Translations under genes and position numbers: made by a program
Part shown: positions 1 through 7,336 of the stretch, in pieces
How the letters are laid out: each line of letters starts with the position of its first letter
Numbering within the stretch: position 1 is the stretch's first letter
Assembly (NCBI GenBank): GCA_902492005.1
Contig: CABUJV010000044.1
Coordinates: forward strand, 1 to 16,946
DNA length: 16,946 nt
Reading direction: 5' to 3'
DNA from: an uncultured Eubacteriales bacterium
Lineage (GTDB): Bacteria > Bacillota > Clostridia > Oscillospirales > Oscillospiraceae
The notes under the pieces: generated by a model
Told to the model about the DNA's origin: nothing
What the model saw: the letters and a program-made list of their open reading frames with translations, nothing else
The model's database searches: none

Positions 1-659
1 GGGGGCAGCTCCTTCAGAAAGCTCAGGTCCTCAAACTGCCCGCCGGTCCCGGCCATGCCCAGGCTGGTGCAGTTGACCAGCAGCTCGGCCCGGGCCGCCT
101 CCCGCCGCAGGGTGGCCTGGTCAAGGCCCGCCGCCCTCATCACAGCCGGAGCATGTTGACATAATTCTTCCGCCTTGGCCACAGTCCGGTTGCACACTGT
201 CACCGAGGCCGCCCCCCGCTGCACCAGCTTCAAGGCCACGGCCTTGGCCGCGCCGCCGGAGCCCAACAGCAGGACCCGCCGGCCCGCCGGGTCCACGCCC
301 GCGTCGGCCAGGGCCCGGACAAAGCCCCGGCCGTCCGTGTTATATCCGTATAATCTCCCTTTTTTTATACAAACCGTATTCACTGATTGGTACAGCGCCG
401 CGTCCTCGTCCAACTCATCCATGTGGGGCACCAGGTCCAGCTTATGGGGCATGGTGGCATTGAATCCGGCGTACCCCGCCTCCCGGGCGGCATCCAGCCA
501 AGCCGCCGCCCGTCCGGCCTTTACCGGTTGACATAAATAAATATAGTCCAGCCCCAGCGCTCGAATCATGGTATTCTGGATCAGAGGAGATTTGGAGTGG
601 AGCACCGGGTCGCCGATGACGCAGAGCTTCTTGGTGGTGTTCTTTAATTCGACCTTCAT
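1..659 (-). CDS. aroE: Shikimate dehydrogenase AroE, C-terminus cut by the window edge
   Basis: NADPH-dependent reduction of 3-dehydroshikimate to shikimate in the cytoplasm. I translated the minus strand from ATG 659 and got 219 residues open to the window edge; the family is usually 270-290 aa, so about 60 residues are missing. The substrate-binding N-domain shows HSKSP (residues 21-25), FNATMPHK (66-73, the catalytic Lys motif) and VNTV (93-96). NTDG is at 107-110, followed by the Rossmann loop LLGSGGAAKA (131-140) of the cofactor domain. A later CTSLGM stretch is also typical. It is the last gene seen in the aro operon and starts 18 bases after the aroQ stop, with only a weak GGGGTG-like ribosome site. 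MPHK replaces the more common TxPxK form. Identity is firm. Confidence 0.95.
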   Translation of the reverse strand, partial: MKVELKNTTKKLCVIGDPVLHSKSPLIQNTMIRALGLDYIYLCQPVKAGRAAAWLDAAREAGYAGFNATMPHKLDLVPHMDELDEDAALYQSVNTVCIKKGRLYGYNTDGRGFVRALADAGVDPAGRRVLLLGSGGAAKAVALKLVQRGAASVTVCNRTVAKAEELCQHAPAVMRAAGLDQATLRREAARAELLVNCTSLGMAGTGGQFEDLSFLKELP

Positions 660-677
660 GCGTTCGTCCACACCCCG

Positions 678-1130
678 TCAGTCCGCATCCTTTCCGCCTG
701 CCTTCTCCCGCAGGAGAAAGTAGGACATCGCCGCTTCATAGCCGTAGAGACCCAAGCCGCAGATCTGCCCCACGCAGGCGGGGGCGGTCACCGAGATGTG
801 GCGGAATTCCTCCCGCTGGTGGACGTTGGAGATGTGGACCTCAATGCAGGGCACCCGCACGGCCTTGAGGGCGTCCAGGATGGCGTAGCTGTAGTGGGTG
901 AAGGCGCCGGGATTCATGACGATGGCGTCGTAGGCCCCCTGGGCGGCGTGGATAGCGTCGATGATGGCGCCCTCATGGTTGGACTGGAAGCAGTCGGCGG
1001 CGGCGCCGTGTCCGGCGGCGAAGTCCCTGAGCCGCCGGCACAGGGACTCGTAGTTCTCCTCGCCGTAGATCCCCGGCTCCCGCTGGCCCAGCAGGTTCAG
1101 GTTGGGCCCGTTGATGATGAGGAATTTCAT
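678..1130 (-). CDS. aroQ: Type II 3-dehydroquinate dehydratase
   Basis: Removes water from 3-dehydroquinate to give 3-dehydroshikimate, the third step of the shikimate pathway. At 150 aa it matches the small dodecameric type II family. The signature NGPNLNLLGQREPGIYG occupies residues 7-23, with the catalytic Tyr22 in IYG and the flexible-lid Arg17. QSNHEG, NPGAFTHYS and EVHISNVHQREEFR follow in the family order and supply the substrate-binding Asn and His residues. The start ATG overlaps the aroK stop by four bases (ATGA), so translation is probably coupled. The symbol follows the type II naming; some genomes call this gene aroD. Confidence 0.97.
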   Translation of the reverse strand: MKFLIINGPNLNLLGQREPGIYGEENYESLCRRLRDFAAGHGAAADCFQSNHEGAIIDAIHAAQGAYDAIVMNPGAFTHYSYAILDALKAVRVPCIEVHISNVHQREEFRHISVTAPACVGQICGLGLYGYEAAMSYFLLREKAGGKDAD

Positions 1131-1621
1131 ATGTCCAGCACCTCCAAAATCGTCTGCACTGTGGTCTCCGGGTCGGAAAAGTTTGTGATGGTGTGATGGG
1201 CGGCCGCCCGGTACACGGGCTCCCGCCGGCGAAAGCGCTCGAGAAAGGCCGCCCGGCCGTCCTGGGCCAGAGGCCGGCCCGCCATGGACTCGGCATCGTA
1301 GGTCTCCCCCGGGTCCCGGGCCAGAAAGATCACCGTCCCCGTCTCCCGCAGAGGGTCCATGGCGGCGGGGCGCAGGGGCAGTCCGCCGCCGCAGGCGACG
1401 ATCAGTCCTTCCCGCCGGGCCAGTTCCCCGGCCGCCTCCACCTCCCGGGCGCGGAAATAGTCTTCCCCGCTCTGGGCAAAGATGTCCGGGATGGAGCGCC
1501 CCTCCCGCTCCACGATGAGGGCGTCGGTATCCACCAGCTCCCGGCCCAGACGCCGGGCCAGCAAAAGGCCGCAGGTGGTCTTGCCGCAGCCCATCATGCC
1601 AATGAGTACGATGTTTTTCAT
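1127..1621 (-). CDS. aroK: Shikimate kinase
   Basis: Phosphorylates shikimate at the 3-hydroxyl using ATP. The 164-residue reading starts at MKNIVLIGMMGCGKTT. The frame stays open upstream to 1738, but that part lies inside pheA, and ATG 1621 falls one base after the pheA stop (TGACATG). Walker A is GMMGCGKTT (residues 8-16). The shikimate-binding DTD is at 31-33, with Arg57 in YFRAREVEA, and a GGG loop is near 78-80. The lid carries a GRPLA segment with its Arg. Length matches the family (160-180 aa). It overlaps aroQ by four bases downstream. Confidence 0.96.
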   Translation of the reverse strand: MKNIVLIGMMGCGKTTCGLLLARRLGRELVDTDALIVEREGRSIPDIFAQSGEDYFRAREVEAAGELARREGLIVACGGGLPLRPAAMDPLRETGTVIFLARDPGETYDAESMAGRPLAQDGRAAFLERFRRREPVYRAAAHHTITNFSDPETTVQTILEVLDI

Positions 1622-1622
1622 G

Positions 1623-2777
1623 TCAGCCTCCACACGCCCGGTAGTTGCCCAGGACCCGGAAGCTCTCAGCGGTCTGGGACAGCTCCCGGAGCACCCCGTC
1701 CATGGCGGGATCGGCCAGGTCGCCGGTGAAATCCACAAAGAAGAGATACTCCCAGCTCCGGCCCAAGATGGGGCGGGACTCCAGCTTCATCATGTTCAGA
1801 CCGTTGACGGCGAAGAGGGTCATAATCTCGTGGAGAGAGCCGCTGCGGTGGGGCAGGACGAACAGGGCGCTGACCTTGTCACTGCCCGCCCGGCGCTCCA
1901 TCACCGGCGAGACCACCACAAAGCGGGTGTAGTTGCTCTCACTGAGGCTGATGTGCTCGGCCAGGATCTCCAGGCCGTAGAGGGCAGCCGTCCGCCGCGA
2001 GCAGATGGCGGCCTTGGTCACGTCGCCGCTGTCGGCCACGTACCTGCCCGCCTCGGCGGTGTTGAGCCGGGCAATGCCCTTCCAGGCCGGGTGGGCCTTC
2101 AGAAAATCCGCGCACTGACGCAGGCCCTGCTCGTGGGAGTAGACCTCCCGGACGGTGTCCAGGGCGGCCCCCTTGGGGGCCAGCAGGCAGTGCTCCACCT
2201 TGACCACCTGCTCTCCCACGATGTAGTGGCCGTACTTGGCCAGCAGGTCGTAGACCTGGCTGATGGAGCCGGTGGAGCTGTTTTCGATGGGCACCACGCC
2301 GTAGTCCGCCCGGCCCTCTTTGAGGGCCAGAAAGACCTCCTCCCAGGTCTCCGCCGCCTGCCGGGGGCGCTCCTCCCCGAAGAAGAGGGCGGTGGCCTCC
2401 TCGGCGTAGGCCCCGGGCACCCCCTGATAGACCAATGTGGGCTGTGTCAGGGGCGGCCGTGCCCCGGCCAGGGCGGCGCGGATGCGGCCGTAGCCCTCGT
2501 CCCCCGCCTCGGTCACCAGCTTGCGCTGCTGCCGCCGGGAGAGGCCCAGGATGGTTTCATACAGGGCGGTGACGTCGGCCTTGGACGCCTGCCCCTCGGC
2601 CAGCTCCGCCTTGCGGGCCAACACGTCCTTCTCCCGGGCCGCGTCCAGCACCGGGATGCCGTGGGCCTGCTTGTAGGCCCCCACCCGGCCCGTCACCTCC
2701 ATCCGGCGGAGAAACAGGCGGGTCAGCTCTGCATCGATGGCGTCGATCTCTCTGCGGTACGCTTCCAGTTCTGTCAT
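1623..2777 (-). CDS. pheA: Bifunctional chorismate mutase / prephenate dehydratase (P-protein)
   Basis: Converts chorismate to prephenate and then to phenylpyruvate, committing the pathway to phenylalanine. The 384 residues split into three parts. Residues 1-85 are an AroQ-class chorismate mutase, with Lys36 and an ARE(K) segment near 47-50. Residues about 114-290 are prephenate dehydratase, with IENSSTGSI at 164-172 and the catalytic TRF triad at 284-286. Residues about 302-378 are an ACT domain with ESRP at 333-336, the usual phenylalanine feedback site. The start ATG lies 9 bases after the aroC stop, and the stop abuts aroK. Having pheA inside the common-pathway operon fits the Phe-rich leader peptide upstream of aroF. 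No tyrA is seen in this window. Confidence 0.96.
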   Translation of the reverse strand: MTELEAYRREIDAIDAELTRLFLRRMEVTGRVGAYKQAHGIPVLDAAREKDVLARKAELAEGQASKADVTALYETILGLSRRQQRKLVTEAGDEGYGRIRAALAGARPPLTQPTLVYQGVPGAYAEEATALFFGEERPRQAAETWEEVFLALKEGRADYGVVPIENSSTGSISQVYDLLAKYGHYIVGEQVVKVEHCLLAPKGAALDTVREVYSHEQGLRQCADFLKAHPAWKGIARLNTAEAGRYVADSGDVTKAAICSRRTAALYGLEILAEHISLSESNYTRFVVVSPVMERRAGSDKVSALFVLPHRSGSLHEIMTLFAVNGLNMMKLESRPILGRSWEYLFFVDFTGDLADPAMDGVLRELSQTAESFRVLGNYRACGG

Positions 2778-2786
2778 GCCGTCACC

Positions 2787-3764
2787 TCACAGGTCCAGTA
2801 GTGCGCAGCTCGCCAGGGCGGCGGCCGCCTCAATGACCACCACCGCCCGGGGCACGATGCAGGGGTCGTGCCGGCCGTGGATGGACACTCTGGCGTCACA
2901 GCCCCGCTCCAGGTCCACGGTGTCCTGCTCCAGGGAAATGGAGGGGGTGGGCCGGATACAGACCTCGAACTCCACCGGCATCCCGTTGGTGATGCCGCCG
3001 TTGACCCCGCCGGAGCGGTTGGTCCGGGTCCGGACGGTCTGGCCGTCCATATAGAAAGGGTCGTTGGCCTGGCTACCCCGGAGGGCGGCGAAGCCGAAGC
3101 CGGCGCCGAAGGCCACGGCCTTGACGGCGGGGACGGCATACAGGTATTGGGCGAACAGCCCCTCCACGTTGCACCCGAAGTCGGGGCTTCCCAGCCCGGC
3201 GGGCAGGCCGGTGACGGCGCAGCGGATGCACCCCCCCACCGAGTCCCCGCCGGCTTTGGCGGCCAGGATGGCCCGCTCCATCTGCTCCGGGGTGGGGTCG
3301 GGGATGCCCGCCACGTTGGAGACGGCGGCGGCGACCGCCACCCCCCGCTCCCGCAGGATCAGCTTGGCCACCGCCCCGGCGAACACCAGGGGGGCGGTGA
3401 GGCGGCCGGAGAAGTGGCCGCCGCCCCGGTAGTCGTTGCAGCCGCCGTAGCGGACACAGCCGCTGTAGTCGGCGTGGCCCGGCCGGGGCAGCACCTTGAG
3501 CTGGGCGTAGTCCCCGCTGCGGGTATCGGTGTTCCGGATGACGGCGCACAGGGGGGTGCCGGTGGTCTTTCCCTCAAAGACGCCGGAGAGGATCTGGACC
3601 TCATCGGCCTCCTTCCGGGCGGTGGACATGGCGTCCCGGCCCGGAGCCCGGCGGGCCATCTCGGCCCGGATAAAGTCCCAGTCCAGCGCCACGCCGGAGG
3701 GCGCCCCCTCCAGGGTGACGCCGATGGCGGGGCCGTGGGACTCTCCGAAGATGATGTGTCGCAT
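2787..3764 (-). CDS. aroC: Chorismate synthase, short form
   Basis: Makes chorismate from EPSP by anti-1,4-elimination, needing reduced FMN. I start at ATG 3764, giving 325 residues that begin MRHIIFGESHG. The upstream extension of this frame lies inside aroA and does not look like protein from this family. Family marks are GESHG (residues 7-11), the RRAPGRDAMSTARKE stretch, SGVFEGKTTGTP, an RGGGHFSGRLTAP loop, and GRHDPCIVPRAVVVIEA near the C-terminus. Most AroC proteins are 350-390 aa; this one lacks the usual N-terminal strand (G-x-x-F/W-G...T before FGESHG) and ends right after the last conserved helix. It starts 5 bases after aroA ends. The identity is clear and the compactness is probably a clade trait. 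Confidence 0.93.
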   Translation of the reverse strand: MRHIIFGESHGPAIGVTLEGAPSGVALDWDFIRAEMARRAPGRDAMSTARKEADEVQILSGVFEGKTTGTPLCAVIRNTDTRSGDYAQLKVLPRPGHADYSGCVRYGGCNDYRGGGHFSGRLTAPLVFAGAVAKLILRERGVAVAAAVSNVAGIPDPTPEQMERAILAAKAGGDSVGGCIRCAVTGLPAGLGSPDFGCNVEGLFAQYLYAVPAVKAVAFGAGFGFAALRGSQANDPFYMDGQTVRTRTNRSGGVNGGITNGMPVEFEVCIRPTPSISLEQDTVDLERGCDARVSIHGRHDPCIVPRAVVVIEAAAALASCALLDL

Positions 3765-3769
3765 AATGC

Positions 3770-4942
3770 TCAGCTCCTCTGTATCTGTCCACCCAGGCGC
3801 TCGTAGTCCTTCCAGAAATCGGGGTAGGACTTGGCCACGCACTCCGCCCCGGTGATGGTGACGGGGGCGGCGCAGCGGGCGGCTGCGATGGCGGCCATCA
3901 TGGCGATGCGGTGGTCGTTGTGACTGTCCACCGTCACGCCACCAGCCAGGCCCTCCGGCCGTCCGGTGATGGTCAGGCGGTCGGCCCCCTCCGCCACGTC
4001 GGCCCCCAGGGCGGTGAGCACCCGGGTCACGGCGGAGAGCCGGTCGCTCTCCTTGATGCGCAGCCGGGCGGCGTTGACGATCCGGGTGATCCCCTGCCGC
4101 AGGGCGGCGTGGGCCGCCAGGGGGGGGACCAGGTCGGGGCACTGGGACACGTCCAGCGCCACCTCGCCGGGCCCGCGCAATTGCATAGAGTAGGGTACGA
4201 TGCACCGGTCCCCCTGGGCGGAGTGGGGGTTGAGGCCCAGGATCTCCACCTGGCCGCCCAGGCCGTTGGCGGCGTAGTAGAAGGCGGCCTGGGAATAGTC
4301 GCCCTCCACTGCGGCGCGGCAGGGGCGGTAGGTCTGCCCGCCGGGAACCCGGAAGGTGCGCCCGTCGGGGCACTCCGCCCGGACGCCGAAGCGCTCCAGG
4401 GCCTCCAGGGTCATGTCCACGTAGCCCCGGGACTCCAGCGCAGTGGTCAGCGCGATCTGGGAGTCCCCCTCCAGCAGGGGCAGGGCATAGAGCAGACCGG
4501 TGACGAACTGGGAGGAGACATCCCCCGGCAGGGCGAAGGTTCCCGGCGTCAGCACGCCCCGGACGGTGAGGACGCCGTCCTCCTGCCGGTAAGCGATCCC
4601 CTTCTCGTCAAAGAGATCGAAGTAGGGCTTCTGGGGCCGTTCCATGAGCCGCCCCCGTCCGGTAAAGCGCCCGCCGCCCCGCAGGGCCAGGGCCACCGGG
4701 ATGAGGAACCGAAGCGTGGAGCCCGATTCGCCGCAGTCCAGGACGGGCAGGCTCTCTCCCGGCGCCTTCAGTGCGGCCATGCAGCGGCGGGTGGCCTGGA
4801 TGTCCTGGGAGTCCGCCAGATTTTCGATCCGGCTCTCCCCGTCCGCCAGGGCGGCGGCAATGAGCAGCCGGTGGGCCTGGGACTTGGAGGGGGGCGGCGT
4901 GATGGCCCCCTTGAGCAGGCTGGGTGTGATGGTCACATTCAT
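3770..4942 (-). CDS. aroA: EPSP synthase (3-phosphoshikimate 1-carboxyvinyltransferase)
   Basis: Transfers the enolpyruvyl group of PEP to shikimate 3-phosphate. Of 390 residues, a little short against about 430 for E. coli, the key sites are all present. PPSKSQAHR is at 17-25 (Lys20), GESGSTLRFL at 71-80 (the PEP loop with Arg78), and ESRGYVDM at 170-177. Asp270 is in CPDLVPP, RLRIKESDRL is at 293-302, SHNDHRIAMM at 340-349, and KSYPDFW at 371-377. The stop precedes aroC by 5 bases and the ATG overlaps the aroB stop by four bases (ATGA). Aligned by eye to E. coli AroA, the glyphosate-contact loop keeps the Gly96 equivalent but has Ser for Thr97 and Phe for Pro101. Confidence 0.96.
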   Translation of the reverse strand: MNVTITPSLLKGAITPPPSKSQAHRLLIAAALADGESRIENLADSQDIQATRRCMAALKAPGESLPVLDCGESGSTLRFLIPVALALRGGGRFTGRGRLMERPQKPYFDLFDEKGIAYRQEDGVLTVRGVLTPGTFALPGDVSSQFVTGLLYALPLLEGDSQIALTTALESRGYVDMTLEALERFGVRAECPDGRTFRVPGGQTYRPCRAAVEGDYSQAAFYYAANGLGGQVEILGLNPHSAQGDRCIVPYSMQLRGPGEVALDVSQCPDLVPPLAAHAALRQGITRIVNAARLRIKESDRLSAVTRVLTALGADVAEGADRLTITGRPEGLAGGVTVDSHNDHRIAMMAAIAAARCAAPVTITGAECVAKSYPDFWKDYERLGGQIQRS

Positions 4943-6015
4943 TCCGCGCAGCCCTCCAGCAGCCCCAGCAGCTCCCGCTTGGACATCCGGTGCAGGACGG
5001 CCCTGCCCAGGTCCTCCAGAAGGACGAGGGTGATCTGGTCTCCCGCCCCCTTCTTGTCCAGGCCGATGGCGGCGGCGTAGTCGGCCTGGGTGCAGGCAAT
5101 TCGGGTCGGCAGGCCGAAGGCGGAGACCAGGGCCTCAATGCGCTCGGGCACCCCCGCCGGAGTCACTCCCAGCGCCGCCCCCAGCCGGGCGGCCAGGCAC
5201 ATGCCCGCCGCCACGGCCTGGCCGTGGGTCCAGGTCTCGTAGTGCCCCGCCTTTTCATAGGCGTGGCCCAGGGTGTGGCCAAAGTTGAGCACCATCCGTT
5301 CGCCGGTGTCCCGCTCGTCCTTCTCCACCACCGCCCGCTTCAGATCGCAGCAGGTATACAGGACCGATTCGATGTTCTCCATCACCGCCCGGCGGCTGGG
5401 CGTCTCCTCCAGGGCCCGGAAGAAGGCGGCGTCCCGGATGCAGCCGTACTTGACCACCTCAGCCATGCCGTCAGAGAAGGTCTTGCCGTCCAGGGTATTC
5501 AGCACCTCCGGGTCCATGACCACCAGGCGCGGCTGCCAGAAGGCCCCCGCCAGATTTTTGCCGGCGGGCAGGTCGATGGCCACCTTGCCCCCCACGGAGG
5601 AGTCCACCTGGGCCAGCAGAGTGGTGGGGACCTGTACGAAGCCCACCCCCCGCAGGATGGTGGCCGCGGCAAAGCCCGCCAGGTCGCCCACCACGCCGCC
5701 GCCCAGGGCTACCACGGCGTCGGTGCGGGTGAGGCCCATCTCCATAAAAGAGTCGTAGAGCACTCCCAGGCTGTGCAGGCTCTTGGTCTGCTCCCCGGCA
5801 GGCAGGGAGATCACCGAGGCGGTGTACCCCCTGGCCCAGAGGCTCTGGAGCAGCCGGTGGGCGTACAGGGCCCCCACGGTGTCGTCGGTGACCACCGCCA
5901 GGCGGGTGGCCCGGGGCAGCACCTGCCGGCACAGCTTGCCCGTGTCGTCCAGCTGTCCGGGGGCGATATGGATGTGATAGGAGCGCTCCGCCAGGGATAC
6001 AGGCAGCAATTTCAT
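4939..6015 (-). CDS. aroB: 3-Dehydroquinate synthase
   Basis: Cyclises DAHP to 3-dehydroquinate, an NAD- and metal-dependent reaction in the cytoplasm. The 358 residues match the family length. The NAD/phosphate core reads GGGVVGDLAGF (105-115), VPTTLLAQVDSSVGGK (129-144) and GKNLAGAFWQP (152-162). The metal ligands are Glu186 in AEVVKYG, His247 in NFGHTLGHA and His264 in TWTHGQAV. The start at ATG 6015 is 38 bases after aroF and has only a weak ribosome site (GGAAAGG is rather far upstream), but the protein begins where homologues do. The stop overlaps the aroA start. Confidence 0.96.
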   Translation of the reverse strand: MKLLPVSLAERSYHIHIAPGQLDDTGKLCRQVLPRATRLAVVTDDTVGALYAHRLLQSLWARGYTASVISLPAGEQTKSLHSLGVLYDSFMEMGLTRTDAVVALGGGVVGDLAGFAAATILRGVGFVQVPTTLLAQVDSSVGGKVAIDLPAGKNLAGAFWQPRLVVMDPEVLNTLDGKTFSDGMAEVVKYGCIRDAAFFRALEETPSRRAVMENIESVLYTCCDLKRAVVEKDERDTGERMVLNFGHTLGHAYEKAGHYETWTHGQAVAAGMCLAARLGAALGVTPAGVPERIEALVSAFGLPTRIACTQADYAAAIGLDKKGAGDQITLVLLEDLGRAVLHRMSKRELLGLLEGCAE

Positions 6016-6053
6016 CTCTGCGCACCAGCCTTTCCGGCAAATTTGGGCCCGGC

Positions 6054-7073
6054 TTACAGCACCAGGCTCTTGCCCATCATGGGCACCATGGTCTTGACTT
6101 TTTTCATCAGCGCGTCAAACTTCTCCGGCGTCAGGGACTGCTGTCCGTCGCACTTGGCGTGGGGCGGGTCGTTGTGGACCTCGATGATCAGGCCGTCGGC
6201 CCCGGCGGCGATGGCCGCCATGGCCAGGGGCTCCACCATCCAGTACATGCCGGCGGCATGGGAGGGGTCCACGATAACGGGCAGGTGGCTCATCTTCTTC
6301 ACCGCCGGGATGGCGGACACGTCCAGGGTGTTGCGGGTGTAAGTCTCGAAGGTGCGGATGCCCCGCTCGCAGAGGATGACGTTCTCGTTGCCCTCCGACA
6401 TGATGTACTCGGCGGACATGATCCACTCCTCGTAGCTGTTGGACAGGCCCCGCTTGAGGAGGATGGGCTTGGACATCTTGCCCACCTCCTTGAGCAGCTC
6501 GAAGTTCTGCATGTTCCGAGCGCCCACCTGGACCACGTCCACCTCCTGCTCGAACAGGTCGGCCATGCGGGGGTCCATGATCTCGGTGACGATGGGCAGG
6601 CCGGTGGCCTGGCGGGCCTCCATCAGCAGGTCCAGGCCGGGGGTGCCCATGCCCTGGAAGGAGTAGGGGGAGGTGCGGGGCTTGAAGGCGCCGCCCCGCA
6701 GCAGGGCCGCGCCGGAGCGCTTCACGTCCTTGGCCACCTCCACGATCTGCGCCTCCGACTCCACGGAGCAGGGACCGGCGATGACGGAGAAGCTGCCCCC
6801 GCCGATCCTGGCCCTGCCCACCTCCACCACCGTGTCCTCGGGGTGGAACTTGCGGTTGGCCTTCTTGTAGGGCTCCTGGACCCGCATCACCCGCTCCACG
6901 TGGGGGTTGATGCTGATCTTGTCCATGTCCACGGCGGTGGTGTCTCCCACCAGGCCCAGGATGGTGCAGCCCACGCCGTTGGTGACGCCTACCTCCAGGC
7001 CCTGGGCCTTGAACTGTTCGGCCAGAGCGGCGATGTCCTTCTGCTGGGTACCGGGTCTCATAACGACTACCAT
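6054..7073 (-). CDS. aroF: DAHP synthase, type I-beta with N-terminal regulatory domain
   Basis: Condenses PEP and erythrose 4-phosphate to DAHP, the committing step of the shikimate pathway. Residues 1-70 form the ferredoxin-like regulatory domain of the Thermotoga-type enzymes, known in that family to close the active site when Tyr or Phe binds. The barrel follows. GPCSVES is at 100-106 with metal ligand Cys102, KPRTSPYSFQG at 131-141, His272 in DPSHAAG, Glu298 in IIEVH, and Asp309 in the CDGQQS segment. The start has a good ribosome site (GGAAAGGGAG, 9 bases upstream). It is the first structural gene of the operon. It is preceded by an intrinsic terminator and a Phe-rich leader ORF, so both its expression and its activity appear set by aromatic amino acids. 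B. subtilis nomenclature would call it aroA. Confidence 0.96.
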   Translation of the reverse strand: MVVVMRPGTQQKDIAALAEQFKAQGLEVGVTNGVGCTILGLVGDTTAVDMDKISINPHVERVMRVQEPYKKANRKFHPEDTVVEVGRARIGGGSFSVIAGPCSVESEAQIVEVAKDVKRSGAALLRGGAFKPRTSPYSFQGMGTPGLDLLMEARQATGLPIVTEIMDPRMADLFEQEVDVVQVGARNMQNFELLKEVGKMSKPILLKRGLSNSYEEWIMSAEYIMSEGNENVILCERGIRTFETYTRNTLDVSAIPAVKKMSHLPVIVDPSHAAGMYWMVEPLAMAAIAAGADGLIIEVHNDPPHAKCDGQQSLTPEKFDALMKKVKTMVPMMGKSLVL

Positions 7074-7110
7074 AACTGTTGACTCCCTTTCCGCAATGGA
7101 CGCGGAACAA

Positions 7111-7151
7111 ATATAAAAAATGCGCCCATTGACGATAAAATCAATGAGCGC
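7111..7151 (-). terminator. Intrinsic terminator between leader and aroF (attenuator)
   Basis: On the minus strand, arms GCGCTCATTGA (7151-7141) and TCAATGGGCGC (7132-7122) pair over 11 bp with a single G-U and an 8-base loop. They are followed by A and six T residues (7120-7115). It lies about 40 bases upstream of the aroF start and downstream of the operon promoter, so it would abort transcription before aroF unless disrupted. Its 5' arm can instead pair with copies of ATGGGCG found earlier in the leader. Confidence 0.88.
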
Positions 7152-7195
7152 AGCTCAAAACATGCCCATGGGTCCCCTCGCGGGGCCCGCCCATT
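7143..7195 (-). promoter_or_regulatory. Predicted antiterminator pairing of the aroF leader
   Basis: AATGGGCG at 7195-7188 starts on the last base of the leader stop codon and can pair with CGCTCATT at 7150-7143 (8 bp, one G-U). That sequence is the 5' arm of the terminator, and the terminator 3' arm (7130-7123) has the identical AATGGGCG, so the two pairings exclude each other. Between them, GGGCCCC-GCGA-GGGGACCC (7188-7170) forms a strong hairpin with one bulge. In an alternative fold ATGGG (7194-7190) pairs with CCCAT (7172-7168), which would hide the antiterminator arm. A ribosome finishing at the leader stop would cover 7188-7195; one held at earlier aromatic codons would leave it free. 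Confidence 0.7.
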
Positions 7196-7305
7196 CACTT
7201 TATCCCGCTGTATTTCTCCACGCCAAAAAAGCCGGCGCCCATAAATCGAGCCCAGCCAAAATAGGGAAAGAAGCGGGATGCAGTTGTGAGGAGATCGTGT
7301 CGCAT
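7195..7305 (-). CDS. Aromatic-rich leader peptide of the aro operon (36 aa)
   Basis: A short reading frame starting at ATG 7305 and ending in TGA at 7197-7195. Its 36 residues include RFFPYFGWARF, GFF and KY: six Phe, two Tyr and one Trp in the last 27 residues. Five of six Phe codons are TTT although this genome strongly prefers C-ending codons. GAGG lies 8 bases upstream of the ATG, and a promoter lies about 32 bases upstream. The frame stays open back to 7380, but that would begin upstream of the promoter, so ATG 7305 is chosen. I infer that its role is to sense charged Phe (and perhaps Tyr and Trp) tRNA by ribosome stalling, not to make a working protein. The exact start is moderately sure. 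Confidence 0.8.
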   Translation of the reverse strand: MRHDLLTTASRFFPYFGWARFMGAGFFGVEKYSGIK

Positions 7306-7336
7306 ACTGGCAGCCTCACTTTGAATGGTCAGGGAT

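Noticed and set aside
1482..2801. A 439-codon plus-strand open frame opposite pheA
   Set aside because: It is the shadow of a GC-rich gene: low-complexity Gly/Leu/Val/His-rich translation with no motif, while the opposite strand encodes a complete PheA.
3765..4373. N-terminal extension of the aroC frame
   Set aside because: It overlaps aroA completely and gives Arg/Pro/Gly-rich sequence; the AroC start is taken at 3764.
3911..6342. Long plus-strand open frames opposite aroA, aroB and aroF
   Set aside because: Same shadow effect; the minus strand carries full enzyme motifs throughout.
7165..7199. T-box-like GGGCGGGCCCCGCG sequence in the aroF leader
   Set aside because: It lacks the UGGNA core and no specifier stem or Stem I features were found; it is better explained as the arm and hairpin of the attenuator.
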